This document shows positions 33,610 to 41,547 of a stretch of 42,183 nucleotides of DNA, piece by piece. Below the pieces are notes generated by a model. It did no database searches and was not told where the DNA came from. It worked only from the letters and a program-made list of their open reading frames with translations. Made by a program: the position numbers and the translations under genes. The DNA is from Candidatus Thorarchaeota archaeon (GTDB taxonomy: Archaea > Asgardarchaeota > Thorarchaeia > Thorarchaeales > Thorarchaeaceae), in NCBI GenBank assembly GCA_016839345.1, contig JAEOUL010000127.1, forward strand, positions 1 through 42,183, given 5' to 3'. Position 1 is the first letter of the stretch; every line of letters begins with the position of its first letter.

Positions 33610-34800
33610 ATGAAAGCACGAGAAGTAGTCACATTTACAGTGATGCTAATCTTGGCTTCTACTGTTTTTTTTACACTTCCAATGGATGTCAAAGCTGAAA
33701 GACCAGTTGAGATTTGGCCTACGGAAGGATGGGCAACATCAACCCCTGAAGCTCAGGGAATGGATTCAGTAGCTCTCAGTGACGTCTATACTCACGTTAG
33801 AAACTCAGGTGCCAGTATACGGAGTCTTCTTGTTGTACGACACGGGTATCTGATCGCAGAGGAGTACTTCACTCCGGTCCTCTATGATATCAATAGTACA
33901 CATATTGTATACTCGGTGACAAAGAGTGTTGTATCAGCCTTAATTGGAATTGCTATTGATCAGGGCTTCATTGATAACACAAGTCAACTACTCCTTGACT
34001 TCTTTCCTGATCGTACAATTTCAAACCTAAGTGCCTGGAAACAAGCGATTACACTCGAAGATGTACTGCAGATGAGATCGGGATTCCAATGGAATGAGGA
34101 CAATTATGATGAATACAATGATTTCTTTGCAATGAGAGATTCAGATGACTGGGCTCAGTATGTTCTTGACCGTCCTATGGCATATGAACCAGGTTCGACT
34201 TTTTATTACAACAGTGGAAACTCACATCTACTTGCAACAATACTTAATGTGACCACGGAAATGACCCCACTCGCCTTTGCAGATCAGTACCTCTTTGGTC
34301 CATTGGGTATCACGAATAGGTTTTGGTTGCCAGACCCTCAAGGAATCAACTTTGGTGGTTCTAATCTTGCTCTAAGACCACGAGATATGGCAAAATTTGG
34401 ACTCCTATTCCTAAACAATGGAACCTGGGATGATCAGCAAATAGTGTCATCAGATTGGGTGAACAGATCAAGTCATGGTCCGGCGACACCCTATGATATG
34501 ACTAGTTATGGATATCAGTGGTGGATTAACGATAATTCCAATTGGTACTCTGCCAGAGGATACGACGGCCAATATATCTATGTAATTGAGGAACATGACA
34601 TCGTGGTTGTCTTTTCCTCCGATAATACAGATAGGCTATACGAGTATGATTGGCTCGTTGGTAATGGTATACTCGGAGCAATTACGAATAACTATCCCAA
34701 TCCGGTTGACAGTTCCCCAGTTACATTCTACTTGATTGTAGGGGTATCTGGGATTGGCATTGTGGCAATAGCAGTCATAATGATTCGTGTTAGAAAGTAA
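33610..34800 (+). CDS. Serine beta-lactamase-fold (class C-like) hydrolase, exported and anchored
   Basis: The 396-residue protein has a signal-type N-terminus (VVTFTVMLILASTVFFTLP) and a C-terminal membrane helix (FYLIVGVSGIGIVAIAVIMI then RVRK), so the enzyme faces outward. The first motif YSVTKSVVSAL gives the active Ser and Lys (SxxK), the second is YYNSGN (YxN), and GYDGQYIYVIEE stands where the third (K/HxG) is expected. Such enzymes are esterases, peptidases or lactamase relatives; outside murein-making cells the substrate is unknown. ATG 33610 has TTCTAGGTT upstream, a weak ribosome site. It is divergent from Fhs. The next gene starts 80 bases later. Confidence 0.88.
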   Translation: MKAREVVTFTVMLILASTVFFTLPMDVKAERPVEIWPTEGWATSTPEAQGMDSVALSDVYTHVRNSGASIRSLLVVRHGYLIAEEYFTPVLYDINSTHIVYSVTKSVVSALIGIAIDQGFIDNTSQLLLDFFPDRTISNLSAWKQAITLEDVLQMRSGFQWNEDNYDEYNDFFAMRDSDDWAQYVLDRPMAYEPGSTFYYNSGNSHLLATILNVTTEMTPLAFADQYLFGPLGITNRFWLPDPQGINFGGSNLALRPRDMAKFGLLFLNNGTWDDQQIVSSDWVNRSSHGPATPYDMTSYGYQWWINDNSNWYSARGYDGQYIYVIEEHDIVVVFSSDNTDRLYEYDWLVGNGILGAITNNYPNPVDSSPVTFYLIVGVSGIGIVAIAVIMIRVRK

Positions 34801-34880
34801 GAATGTGGGCTAATCAGAACATAATCATCCCTCCAAAAGAACATAAGATGGATTCATACTAGATAGTGTGGTTGATTATA

Positions 34881-36194
34881 ATGGAAAAGTTCCCACTTGA
34901 TGCACTACCTGACGCTCTGCCAGATGCTATTGACGAGGATAAGTATGTCATCTGTACTTACTATGTTGGACTTCCACCGTTTATGAATGCACGAGAGTTG
35001 GCGCATGATGCGGCTGTTGAACAGAGTACTGGCACATGGACTCTTGTACCTGGAGAAACTCCAGAAGTTCGTAAACGACATGTTGCAAAGGTCATTGGGG
35101 TCTATGAGGTCCCTCAACATGAGTACAGTCTTCCAAAGGATCTTGAGAGAAGACAGTATATCATGCAGGTTGCCTATCCCTGGGAGAACTTTGGTCAACA
35201 GATTCCCATGCTACTGAGCACAGTAATCGGAAATATCTCGCTCTATGGTAGAATCAAGTGTCTTGACATGAAGTTCCCGAAGAGTTGGCTCAAAGGATTC
35301 AAAGGACCAAAGTTTGGCATGAAGGGTCTGCGAAAACTGTTGAAAATAAAGAAGAGACCCATCCTCAACAATATGGTCAAACCATGTGTTTATACTTCCT
35401 GTGAGATGGGAGCAGATTTAGCCTATGAGGCAGCCGCAGGAGGAGCGGATATCATAAAGGATGATGAGCTGCTCGCAAATCCAGATTTTAACACCCTAGA
35501 GGATAGAATTCCGAGATTCATGGAGGCTCTTGACCGTGCAGACTCTGAGAAAGGCGAGAAGACAATCTATACAGTCAATATCACTGATAGCCTTCCAAGA
35601 ATGTTTGAGAATGCAGAGAGAGCTGTCGAATTAGGAGCAAATGGACTCATGATTAACTTTCTTGCTGTTGGCTACTCAGCATTCCGCCATGTCAGTGAGA
35701 ATTTAGCACCAAAGGTTCCTCTTCTTGCACATATGGATGTCACAGGAGCAATGACATACTCACCAATAGTAGGCATCTCATCAAACATTGTGACTGGGAA
35801 ACTACCAAGAATTTGTGGTTCTGACATCACTGTATTTCCTGCACCCTATGGAAAGGCACCAGTACTCAAAGAGAGATATCTAAACGTCGCACACGATATG
35901 GTTATGCCTCTTCATAATATTGGACAAACAGCACCAATGCCAAGTGGAGGGATTAGTCAAGGACATGTTGAAGAGGTCATAGATGATCTTGGCCCAGATA
36001 TTGTGATTGGCACTGGAGCTGGCATTCACGCACATCCAAATGGACCACGAGCTGGAGCCAAAGCGTTCAGACAGGCAATCGATGCAAAAATGCAAGGTAT
36101 ACCTGTGAGCAGGTACGCAAAGGAAGAGGGTCATGAAGAATTAAAAGTAGCTATGGAATCGTGGGGCACTGGGAGAACTGGAGCAGACTTTTAG
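34881..36194 (+). CDS. RuBisCO-like protein (form IV type), large-chain fold
   Basis: The 437-residue protein matches the RuBisCO large chain end to end. Kept are EQSTGTWT (E60, T65, W66 equivalents), GNISLYG (N123), K167 for K175, the metal lysine in ADIIKDDELL (K193, D195, E196 for K201, D203, E204; the 26-residue spacing to K167 is exact), MPSGGIS (S379, G380, G381) and GTGAGIHAHPNGPRAGA. Changed are K177 to Cys169, the HxHR region to LLAHMDVTGAM, and loop 6 to FPAPYGKAPV. That is the pattern of form IV proteins, which enolise sugar or methylthio-sugar phosphates and do not fix CO2. ATG 34881 follows GGTTGAT. Methionine-salvage partners are not nearby. Family sure, reaction unknown. Confidence 0.9.
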   Translation: MEKFPLDALPDALPDAIDEDKYVICTYYVGLPPFMNARELAHDAAVEQSTGTWTLVPGETPEVRKRHVAKVIGVYEVPQHEYSLPKDLERRQYIMQVAYPWENFGQQIPMLLSTVIGNISLYGRIKCLDMKFPKSWLKGFKGPKFGMKGLRKLLKIKKRPILNNMVKPCVYTSCEMGADLAYEAAAGGADIIKDDELLANPDFNTLEDRIPRFMEALDRADSEKGEKTIYTVNITDSLPRMFENAERAVELGANGLMINFLAVGYSAFRHVSENLAPKVPLLAHMDVTGAMTYSPIVGISSNIVTGKLPRICGSDITVFPAPYGKAPVLKERYLNVAHDMVMPLHNIGQTAPMPSGGISQGHVEEVIDDLGPDIVIGTGAGIHAHPNGPRAGAKAFRQAIDAKMQGIPVSRYAKEEGHEELKVAMESWGTGRTGADF

Positions 36195-36207
36195 TTGTCA
36201 AAGATGA

Positions 36208-36447
36208 TATTCCAAACGAATTGGTGCGATACAATCTTGTGTTCTAGTCGCGGAACAAATCAAACCACATTTGAAAATTCCAGTGATAGGTGTAGGAGAG
36301 GTTCGTGATGAAAAACTCGTAAGAAAAATCGAGGAAGATGACTTGAGCGATATGTTGGCAATAGGAAGAGGTCTCTTAGCGGATCTATACTTTGTATGGA
36401 AGATTTTGGAAGGTCGTGGAGATCAAATCTTTAGATGGAAAGACTGA
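36208..36447 (+). pseudogene. Relic of an old-yellow-enzyme family gene (C-terminal end)
   Basis: A frame without start codon, opened by TGA 36205-36207 and closed by TGA 36445-36447, encodes about 79 residues including RIGAIQSCVLVAEQIKPHLK and IPVIGVGEVRDEKLVRKI, then DDLSDMLAIGRGLLADLYFV. This is the phosphate-binding end of the old yellow enzyme / NADH:flavin oxidoreductase barrel (usual IPVIxxGxI, then DxVxxGRxxLADP). The usual LADP is LADL here. The rest of the barrel is missing, and the piece begins 13 bases after the RuBisCO-like gene. I read it as a deletion remnant, not a functional gene. Confidence 0.75.
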
Positions 36448-36472
36448 TAGAGTATAGCGCTTATTGCGGCAT

Positions 36473-37468
36473 ATGAGTTGGGAGGAAATCGTGGGACAAG
36501 AAACCATTGAATGGCTTCTAGGTCCAGAAAATCCAAGCATCAGGTTTTGGGCTCTTCAACAACTTGAGGATAAACCACCTGAAGACTCTGAGGTACTAGA
36601 AGCACAAGATGTATTGATGTCTTCATCTTGTGTAAGATCAATACTTGATGCTCAGAAAGGTGAGGGACAGTGGGTCAACTATGATGACATGTACAATCCA
36701 AAATACACCGCAACAACACATACTTTACTCATTCTCGCTGAGCTCGGAGCAAAGAGAACTCCTGTAATAGAGAGAGCAATTGAATATCTATTCATGTTTC
36801 AAAGGGACTCTGGTCATTTCTTAATCAAACTACCAAAGACCGAGAAAGGAAGAGCTAGTGTTGTCATGGATGGTTGCTGCATAGATGGAAATATCCTATT
36901 CTATCTCATCCGTTTTGGATACCTTGACGACCCAAGAACTGAGAGGCTGATAGATTTCCAAGTTGAATATCACTCCGATGATGTTGGCGGATGGAAGTGT
37001 CGTGCATTTCCCATAGACAGGAGTAAGGTATTTCCGGAGAATTGCTATATGGGAGGAATCAAGGTTCTAAGAGCATTCTCATTGATTCCTGCGAATCGTT
37101 GGTCATCAGACTTGGAATGCATCATCAATCAAGAAGTTGACATAATATTTGACAATGGAGTTTTAAATTATCTAAGAAATCCAGACGGAAGCAGGAAGGC
37201 GAAAGCTGGATGGAAGAGATTTGGGTTTCCCTTGTTCTATCAATCAGACGTGCTTGAGGTAATGGACGTACTGACTGCCCTCGGTGTGAAAGATGAGAGA
37301 ATGCAGGATTCAATCAATCTTATACTTAGTTCAAGAAACAAAGAAGGAACATGGGATCTCAAGAACACTTTCAATGGTAAGATGCTATGTGAGATTGATG
37401 AGAAGAACCAACCTTCAAAGTGGATCACACTCAGAGCAGCAAGAGTTTTGAAGCGATACTTAGGTTAG
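36473..37468 (+). CDS. Squalene-cyclase/prenyltransferase-fold (alpha/alpha toroid) protein
   Basis: The 331-residue protein has repeats of the terpenoid-cyclase/prenyltransferase toroid: GEGQWVNYDDMYNPKYTAT then HTLLILAELGA, DVGGWKCRAFP with GGIKVLRAFSLIP, and NKEGTWDLK with WITLRAARVLKRYLG, each with the G-x-W turn followed by a helix. The acid motif of squalene cyclases (DxDD) is not seen, so a cyclase reaction is unlikely; related soluble archaeal proteins are of unknown function. I chose ATG 36473; TTG 36464 is in frame, and no ribosome site is visible before either. It follows the enzyme relic by 25 bases and ends 4 bases from the converging flavoprotein gene. Confidence 0.78.
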   Translation: MSWEEIVGQETIEWLLGPENPSIRFWALQQLEDKPPEDSEVLEAQDVLMSSSCVRSILDAQKGEGQWVNYDDMYNPKYTATTHTLLILAELGAKRTPVIERAIEYLFMFQRDSGHFLIKLPKTEKGRASVVMDGCCIDGNILFYLIRFGYLDDPRTERLIDFQVEYHSDDVGGWKCRAFPIDRSKVFPENCYMGGIKVLRAFSLIPANRWSSDLECIINQEVDIIFDNGVLNYLRNPDGSRKAKAGWKRFGFPLFYQSDVLEVMDVLTALGVKDERMQDSINLILSSRNKEGTWDLKNTFNGKMLCEIDEKNQPSKWITLRAARVLKRYLG

Positions 37469-37472
37469 ATTT

Positions 37473-37988
37473 CTATCCTCGATTCTCAGGAATTATTACC
37501 TTGTAACCTAAGTTTGCGTGTTCTCGCCTCATTTCCACAATACCAAAACCAAGCGCGTAGCAGAATACTGTCGGTTCAGGAGTTATCTTGATGTATACAA
37601 ATTCCACACCTAGCGATTCAGCGTCTGTCTGGAGGTTCATTCGTCCAATTCGTGTCTGACTCATAGCCTTTTTTCCATCAGTATCATTACCCGGAAGTAT
37701 CTCAGCAGTTCCTCTGAACATAACATAGCTTGCTGGTGCAAATCGTATCCAATAATGTGGAAAGGTCACGACTAGAGAAACATTGGGATTGCGTCTGATA
37801 TTTCGAACTTTAACATAATTTACTCCTGCTATAATATAGACTGCGAATGGTTTGTCTTTAGATCCAACTGCATATATTATGCCTGTACTGTGTGGTCGAC
37901 CCTTAGAGTCAATAGTAGTCAGAACACCAAACGTTTTCTTTCTAACTGCTGTTTCTACAGTTTCAAACGTGAATCGTTTCTCTACCAT
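37473..37988 (-). CDS. PNPOx-like FMN-binding split-barrel protein
   Basis: The 171-residue protein has the pyridoxamine-phosphate-oxidase-like split barrel: KKTFGVLTTIDSKGRPHSTG, VYIIAGVNYVKVRNIRRNPN, VSLVVTFPHYW, YVMFRGTAEILPG and a C-terminal strand VFCYALGFGIVEM. The K-V-R-N-I-R-R-N-P segment is the FMN-phosphate region of this superfamily. Members bind FMN or F420 and often reduce small molecules; vitamin B6 synthesis is not implied by the fold. It is the last gene of a set and its ATG shares one base with the stop of the FGGY kinase gene (TAATG), so translation is coupled. Confidence 0.85.
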   Translation of the reverse strand: MVEKRFTFETVETAVRKKTFGVLTTIDSKGRPHSTGIIYAVGSKDKPFAVYIIAGVNYVKVRNIRRNPNVSLVVTFPHYWIRFAPASYVMFRGTAEILPGNDTDGKKAMSQTRIGRMNLQTDAESLGVEFVYIKITPEPTVFCYALGFGIVEMRREHANLGYKVIIPENRG

Positions 37989-39568
37989 TACTCATTCAGC
38001 CTGCGACTCATTGCTTTGTTGTTCTTGTATAGGTTGAGGAACTCCTTGAAGTATGTATAATAGAGTTTTCGATTATCAGGATTAGGGATGAAAGTCTTCG
38101 AATACTGAACTAATTTGGGAACATCATCAAAACTGCAATATCCAAGAGCAACTGCAGCGATGAAAGCAGAACCTCGTGCATTAGCCATTATTGGGTCCTT
38201 TACTCTACGGATTGTCCGATTTAGTACATCAGCATAGATTTGACACCAGATGTCAGATTGCGCACCTCCGCCAATGATATTGACGGGGTCCATTTTCCGT
38301 TTGATGAACTTCTCAACCAACTCGAACAACCAGCGGGAATTATAGACAACTCCCTCAAAAACCGAACGAACCACGTCCTGCTTTCGAACTTGAAGAGACA
38401 TGTTGTGGAATCCACCTCGAATTGTATGATCTTCTACAGGGGTTCGTTCTCCATACAACCAAGGAGTAAAGATCAACCCTTGACTTCCGGGGGGAGCTCG
38501 TTCTGCAAGTCTGTCGAATTCTTCATAGACCTTAGGATTATCAACACGACTTGGATCGTTAATGTGAAATATCTGGTCTCTAAGAAATCTAAGACATCCA
38601 CCTGCGGTTTCTTGTTCATTAGCTATAAAGTACCTTCCTGGAATCGACGAGGGTACTGAAGCCATGTTGTGAGATATATCCGTCTTCTTGAAGGGTACAT
38701 GACATGTTATCCAGCTGCTGGTGCCTACATAGATATGACCCTCATAATCAAGAACAGCTCCCGATCCAATGACTGCTGTCTGAAGGTCAGGAGACCCAAC
38801 CACCACCGGCGTACCCTCTTTGAGCCCTAGTTCCTGAGCTACTTCATTTTTTAGAGGTCCCAAGATATCTACAGAGCTCATCAATTTAGGTAGTTTGTCA
38901 GAGTCAACTCCCATTTTTTGGATTAAGAAAGGTGAGTAATGAACATTGTTGATATCTCTAATATCGGTCACCCAGTGAAGCATTATCGAGTCAAAGGATG
39001 CTGCAAACTCACCTGTAAGTCGCAGATTGAGGTAGTCTTTAGGTTCGAGGAATTTGTAGGTCGAATCATAGATTGCTGGATGTTCATTCTTAAGGAATAG
39101 AATATGAGCAATCGGATCTTTTCCTGCATGAGCAGGCGCCCCACCAGAAATGCGAAGGAAACGAAGAATGTTCATTATTCCATAGCCAGAGATATTGATG
39201 ATACCCCGGTTGATACGTTTGATATATGGCTCTCCACGTGAGTCCATCCAGATGATTGCGTTATAGAGATGGTCACCCTTCTCATCAACAGCTACAGTTC
39301 CAGACCACTGACTAGAGACACAAACACCAACAATGTCGTTGACAGGCACGATATTTTTGCTGAGGAGCTTCTGAGTAGCTTTGACAAATGCGTTCCACCA
39401 TTCATCAGGGTCTTGTTCTGCCCCACCCCCGGGGGACAAATGGATTGGAGTGTCCTCATAGTCCCAAGCAAGAACCTCTCCACAGGTGTCGGCTATCGCA
39501 ACCTTCATCGCAGAAGTACCATGATCAACGGCTAGTATGAACTTCCTCTCTTTATTCTCCACAGTCAT
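37988..39568 (-). CDS. FGGY-family carbohydrate kinase
   Basis: The 526-residue protein has the two-domain FGGY layout: ILAVDHGTSAMKVAIAD (ATP phosphate loop of the actin fold), PGGGAEQDPDEWWNAFVKAT (typical of xylulokinase and glycerol kinase), GVCVSSQWSG, a middle with LEPKDYLNLRLTGE, the adenosine-binding GTPVVVGSPDLQTAVIGSGAV, and the FGGY signature region VNIIGGGAQSDIWCQIYADV. The substrate could be xylulose, ribulose, erythritol or a related polyol. The next gene (PNPOx-like) overlaps by one base. GGATATG stands close before ATG 39568. In other organisms FGGY kinases accompany RuBisCO-like proteins in sugar-acid pathways, but here the two lie on opposite strands 1.8 kb apart. Confidence 0.9.
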   Translation of the reverse strand: MTVENKERKFILAVDHGTSAMKVAIADTCGEVLAWDYEDTPIHLSPGGGAEQDPDEWWNAFVKATQKLLSKNIVPVNDIVGVCVSSQWSGTVAVDEKGDHLYNAIIWMDSRGEPYIKRINRGIINISGYGIMNILRFLRISGGAPAHAGKDPIAHILFLKNEHPAIYDSTYKFLEPKDYLNLRLTGEFAASFDSIMLHWVTDIRDINNVHYSPFLIQKMGVDSDKLPKLMSSVDILGPLKNEVAQELGLKEGTPVVVGSPDLQTAVIGSGAVLDYEGHIYVGTSSWITCHVPFKKTDISHNMASVPSSIPGRYFIANEQETAGGCLRFLRDQIFHINDPSRVDNPKVYEEFDRLAERAPPGSQGLIFTPWLYGERTPVEDHTIRGGFHNMSLQVRKQDVVRSVFEGVVYNSRWLFELVEKFIKRKMDPVNIIGGGAQSDIWCQIYADVLNRTIRRVKDPIMANARGSAFIAAVALGYCSFDDVPKLVQYSKTFIPNPDNRKLYYTYFKEFLNLYKNNKAMSRRLNE

Positions 39569-39635
39569 ATCCTAACCCATTGTACTCTTTAGTCAAACCG
39601 GTATATATGCAATAGTGTCTATTGGATTCTAATGA

Positions 39636-40850
39636 TTAGAGTTCCAACCGCTCCACTTTTCCATCTTCGCTGATAGATTCGATAATCAGTGGAGAGTCTC
39701 TACCACTTACTTTGTCGAGTTTCAGATGTTCCTGCATAATACCCAAGAAATCCATTGGATTAACACAAGCCTCAGGAGGTAATACTCCCTTCTCAGTTAT
39801 TTTGCCCCTTTTCATGAGAACAGCACCGAGAGCTGCTGGAATTCCAGTTCCCTCACCCATTGATTGACCTACAGAGGCCATTGAGAAGTGATATGTGTGT
39901 GGTTTCCCATCTTCAATACCCTTTATGACAATCTTAAGACATCCTCGTTGCTCGCCAAAGTTCGTCTTTTTCAGGATTTCCTCTCGCTTATCAAGAATGT
40001 AAGCAATAGCAAAATCGAGGGGAACAACCTCTTGATCTTTAACCAAGATGGGTTCTTCACCTATGATTCCGAAACGGGCAATGTCTTGAATCATGCTATA
40101 GTATTCAGGTGGAATAACACATCCAAGATTGGTCACTCTCTTGCATTTGATATATTTTGGTAGAGTGATGGTTTCGGGGTGAGGATAAGGATAACACCTG
40201 TATGTTCCCACCTTGTGAAAGTCATAATCCGCTTCTAGTGCTTTTCCACTCTCACCAAAATAGTCGACAGTTGTGAACTTTCCATCTAGGTACATTGGAA
40301 TGGGGGATATCATGCTATGAATACGATGTGCTACGACCGCTGCACCTTCTACTGGCTCTCCACCGTGAGCATGCAGGATATCAATGGATTCTACATCATC
40401 CAACATGTGATCAGCGCAAAATCGAACAAGAATGTTAGCTGCACCAGGGGAACTACCCATTCCTGTGAGTGCTGTGATGTCTGCTTTCTTTGCGGCCTTG
40501 TCCATTTCGAGAAGTAGCTTTGTTGCGTCGTAGTCATCACAGACATCAATATAGTCAATCTTGGATTCTATTACAGCTTTCAATACAATTGGACCTAGCT
40601 TATAGAATGGTCCACAGCAATTGAGTACAATATCTGAACCTTTGATTGCATCTTTAACTGCTTCAGGATTACTGGCATCCACCTTGAATGATGATAGACA
40701 TTCATCACCAATGGCTGCAACACATTCATTGGCTTTCTCTAGATCAATATCTCCGATGATTATCTCTGAGAAATCTCCGGCAGAAAGAAGTGTTTTGACA
40801 GCAACCGTACCAACTACACCACAACCGCCCAAGACAGTAATTCGCGACAT
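39636..40850 (-). CDS. Saccharopine dehydrogenase-like oxidoreductase
   Basis: The 404-residue protein begins with a Rossmann loop MSRITVLGGCGVVGTVAVKT (GxGxxG variant), then DIDLEKAN, VDASNPEAVKDAIKGSDIVL and NCCGPFYKLGPIVLKAVIES, the N-terminal pattern of saccharopine dehydrogenase and related reductases (COG1748 type). TGMGSSPGAANILVRF and HAHGGEPVEGAAVV follow, also as in the family. The C-terminal part holds AYILDKREEILK and MGEGTGIPAALGAV. In archaea such proteins have varied substrates (amino-acid imines, lysine and spermidine chemistry), so saccharopine itself is not implied. ATG 40850 has no clear ribosome site. It lies 67 bases upstream of the kinase gene on the same strand and could be co-transcribed. 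Confidence 0.87.
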   Translation of the reverse strand: MSRITVLGGCGVVGTVAVKTLLSAGDFSEIIIGDIDLEKANECVAAIGDECLSSFKVDASNPEAVKDAIKGSDIVLNCCGPFYKLGPIVLKAVIESKIDYIDVCDDYDATKLLLEMDKAAKKADITALTGMGSSPGAANILVRFCADHMLDDVESIDILHAHGGEPVEGAAVVAHRIHSMISPIPMYLDGKFTTVDYFGESGKALEADYDFHKVGTYRCYPYPHPETITLPKYIKCKRVTNLGCVIPPEYYSMIQDIARFGIIGEEPILVKDQEVVPLDFAIAYILDKREEILKKTNFGEQRGCLKIVIKGIEDGKPHTYHFSMASVGQSMGEGTGIPAALGAVLMKRGKITEKGVLPPEACVNPMDFLGIMQEHLKLDKVSGRDSPLIIESISEDGKVERLEL

Positions 40851-40894
40851 ATTTTACTTGATGGGATTCCGGATATTTAGATAGTTGGTTTTCT

Positions 40895-41488
40895 TCAGGT
40901 CTTGACAAACTCAGATTTTACACGCCCTTGAGAATCAAACTCAACACCTTCCATCTCAAGCAATTGACGCTTCATCTGAAGACCTCCACCAAACCCACCC
41001 AGAGTCCTATCGGACCTAATCACCCGATGACAGGGATATACTAGAGGGAATGGATTTCGAGCATTTGCATTCCCAACTGCTCGTACACCTTTCGTACCAA
41101 TCTGTTCCGCAATCCAACCATAAGTTGCTGTTTTTCCTCGCGGAATTTTCCAGCCTATTTTCATGACTTTCTCTTGGAAAGGATAGAACGAGGACATGTC
41201 AAGGATATCTTTTGAGAATGTTATCTGATCACCTGCAAGGTAACGAGTGATCTGGAAAATTAACTTGTTTACTTCTAGGGAGGATGATTCTTTACTATTA
41301 GGAAATTGAATAGAAATTTGTGATTTTATTGCTTTCTTTGTTCTTGGGAGTAGAATTTGAACAACTTTAGTTTCATCTCCACATCTGTAGACAATACAAC
41401 ATGTTCCGAATGCTGTTTCAAACAATGAGTATAGCATGAAGAAACAAATGCTAGTGTCTGAAGTAAAAAGCCGTTTCTCGGAATTCAT
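40895..41488 (-). CDS. ogt: Methylated-DNA--protein-cysteine methyltransferase
   Basis: The 197-residue protein has an N-terminal ribonuclease-H-like domain with variable sequence and the catalytic C-terminal domain: VMKIGWKIPRGKTATYGWIA, GVRAVGNANARNPFPLVYPC with the active-site sequence PCHRVIRSD (acceptor Cys), and LGGFGGGLQMKRQLLEMEG. It removes alkyl groups from O6 of guanine by self-alkylation. I chose ATG 41488; the open frame extends to a TTG at 41527. It shares a short gap with the divergent DUF5714-like gene, so both promoters must lie in the roughly 60 bases between them. Spacing to the upstream neighbour suggests its own transcript. Confidence 0.93.
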   Translation of the reverse strand: MNSEKRLFTSDTSICFFMLYSLFETAFGTCCIVYRCGDETKVVQILLPRTKKAIKSQISIQFPNSKESSSLEVNKLIFQITRYLAGDQITFSKDILDMSSFYPFQEKVMKIGWKIPRGKTATYGWIAEQIGTKGVRAVGNANARNPFPLVYPCHRVIRSDRTLGGFGGGLQMKRQLLEMEGVEFDSQGRVKSEFVKT

Positions 41489-41547
41489 GAGTCGTTTCGA
41501 CAGGTTTTTGAAAACCGTTAGCAGCAAAACTGTCGGGATTTACAGGC

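Noticed and set aside
34881..36194. RuBisCO-like gene as a CO2-fixing form III enzyme
   Set aside because: Several substrate-binding positions needed for carboxylation (K177, H294/R295 and loop-6 lysine equivalents) are not conserved, so form IV is the better reading.
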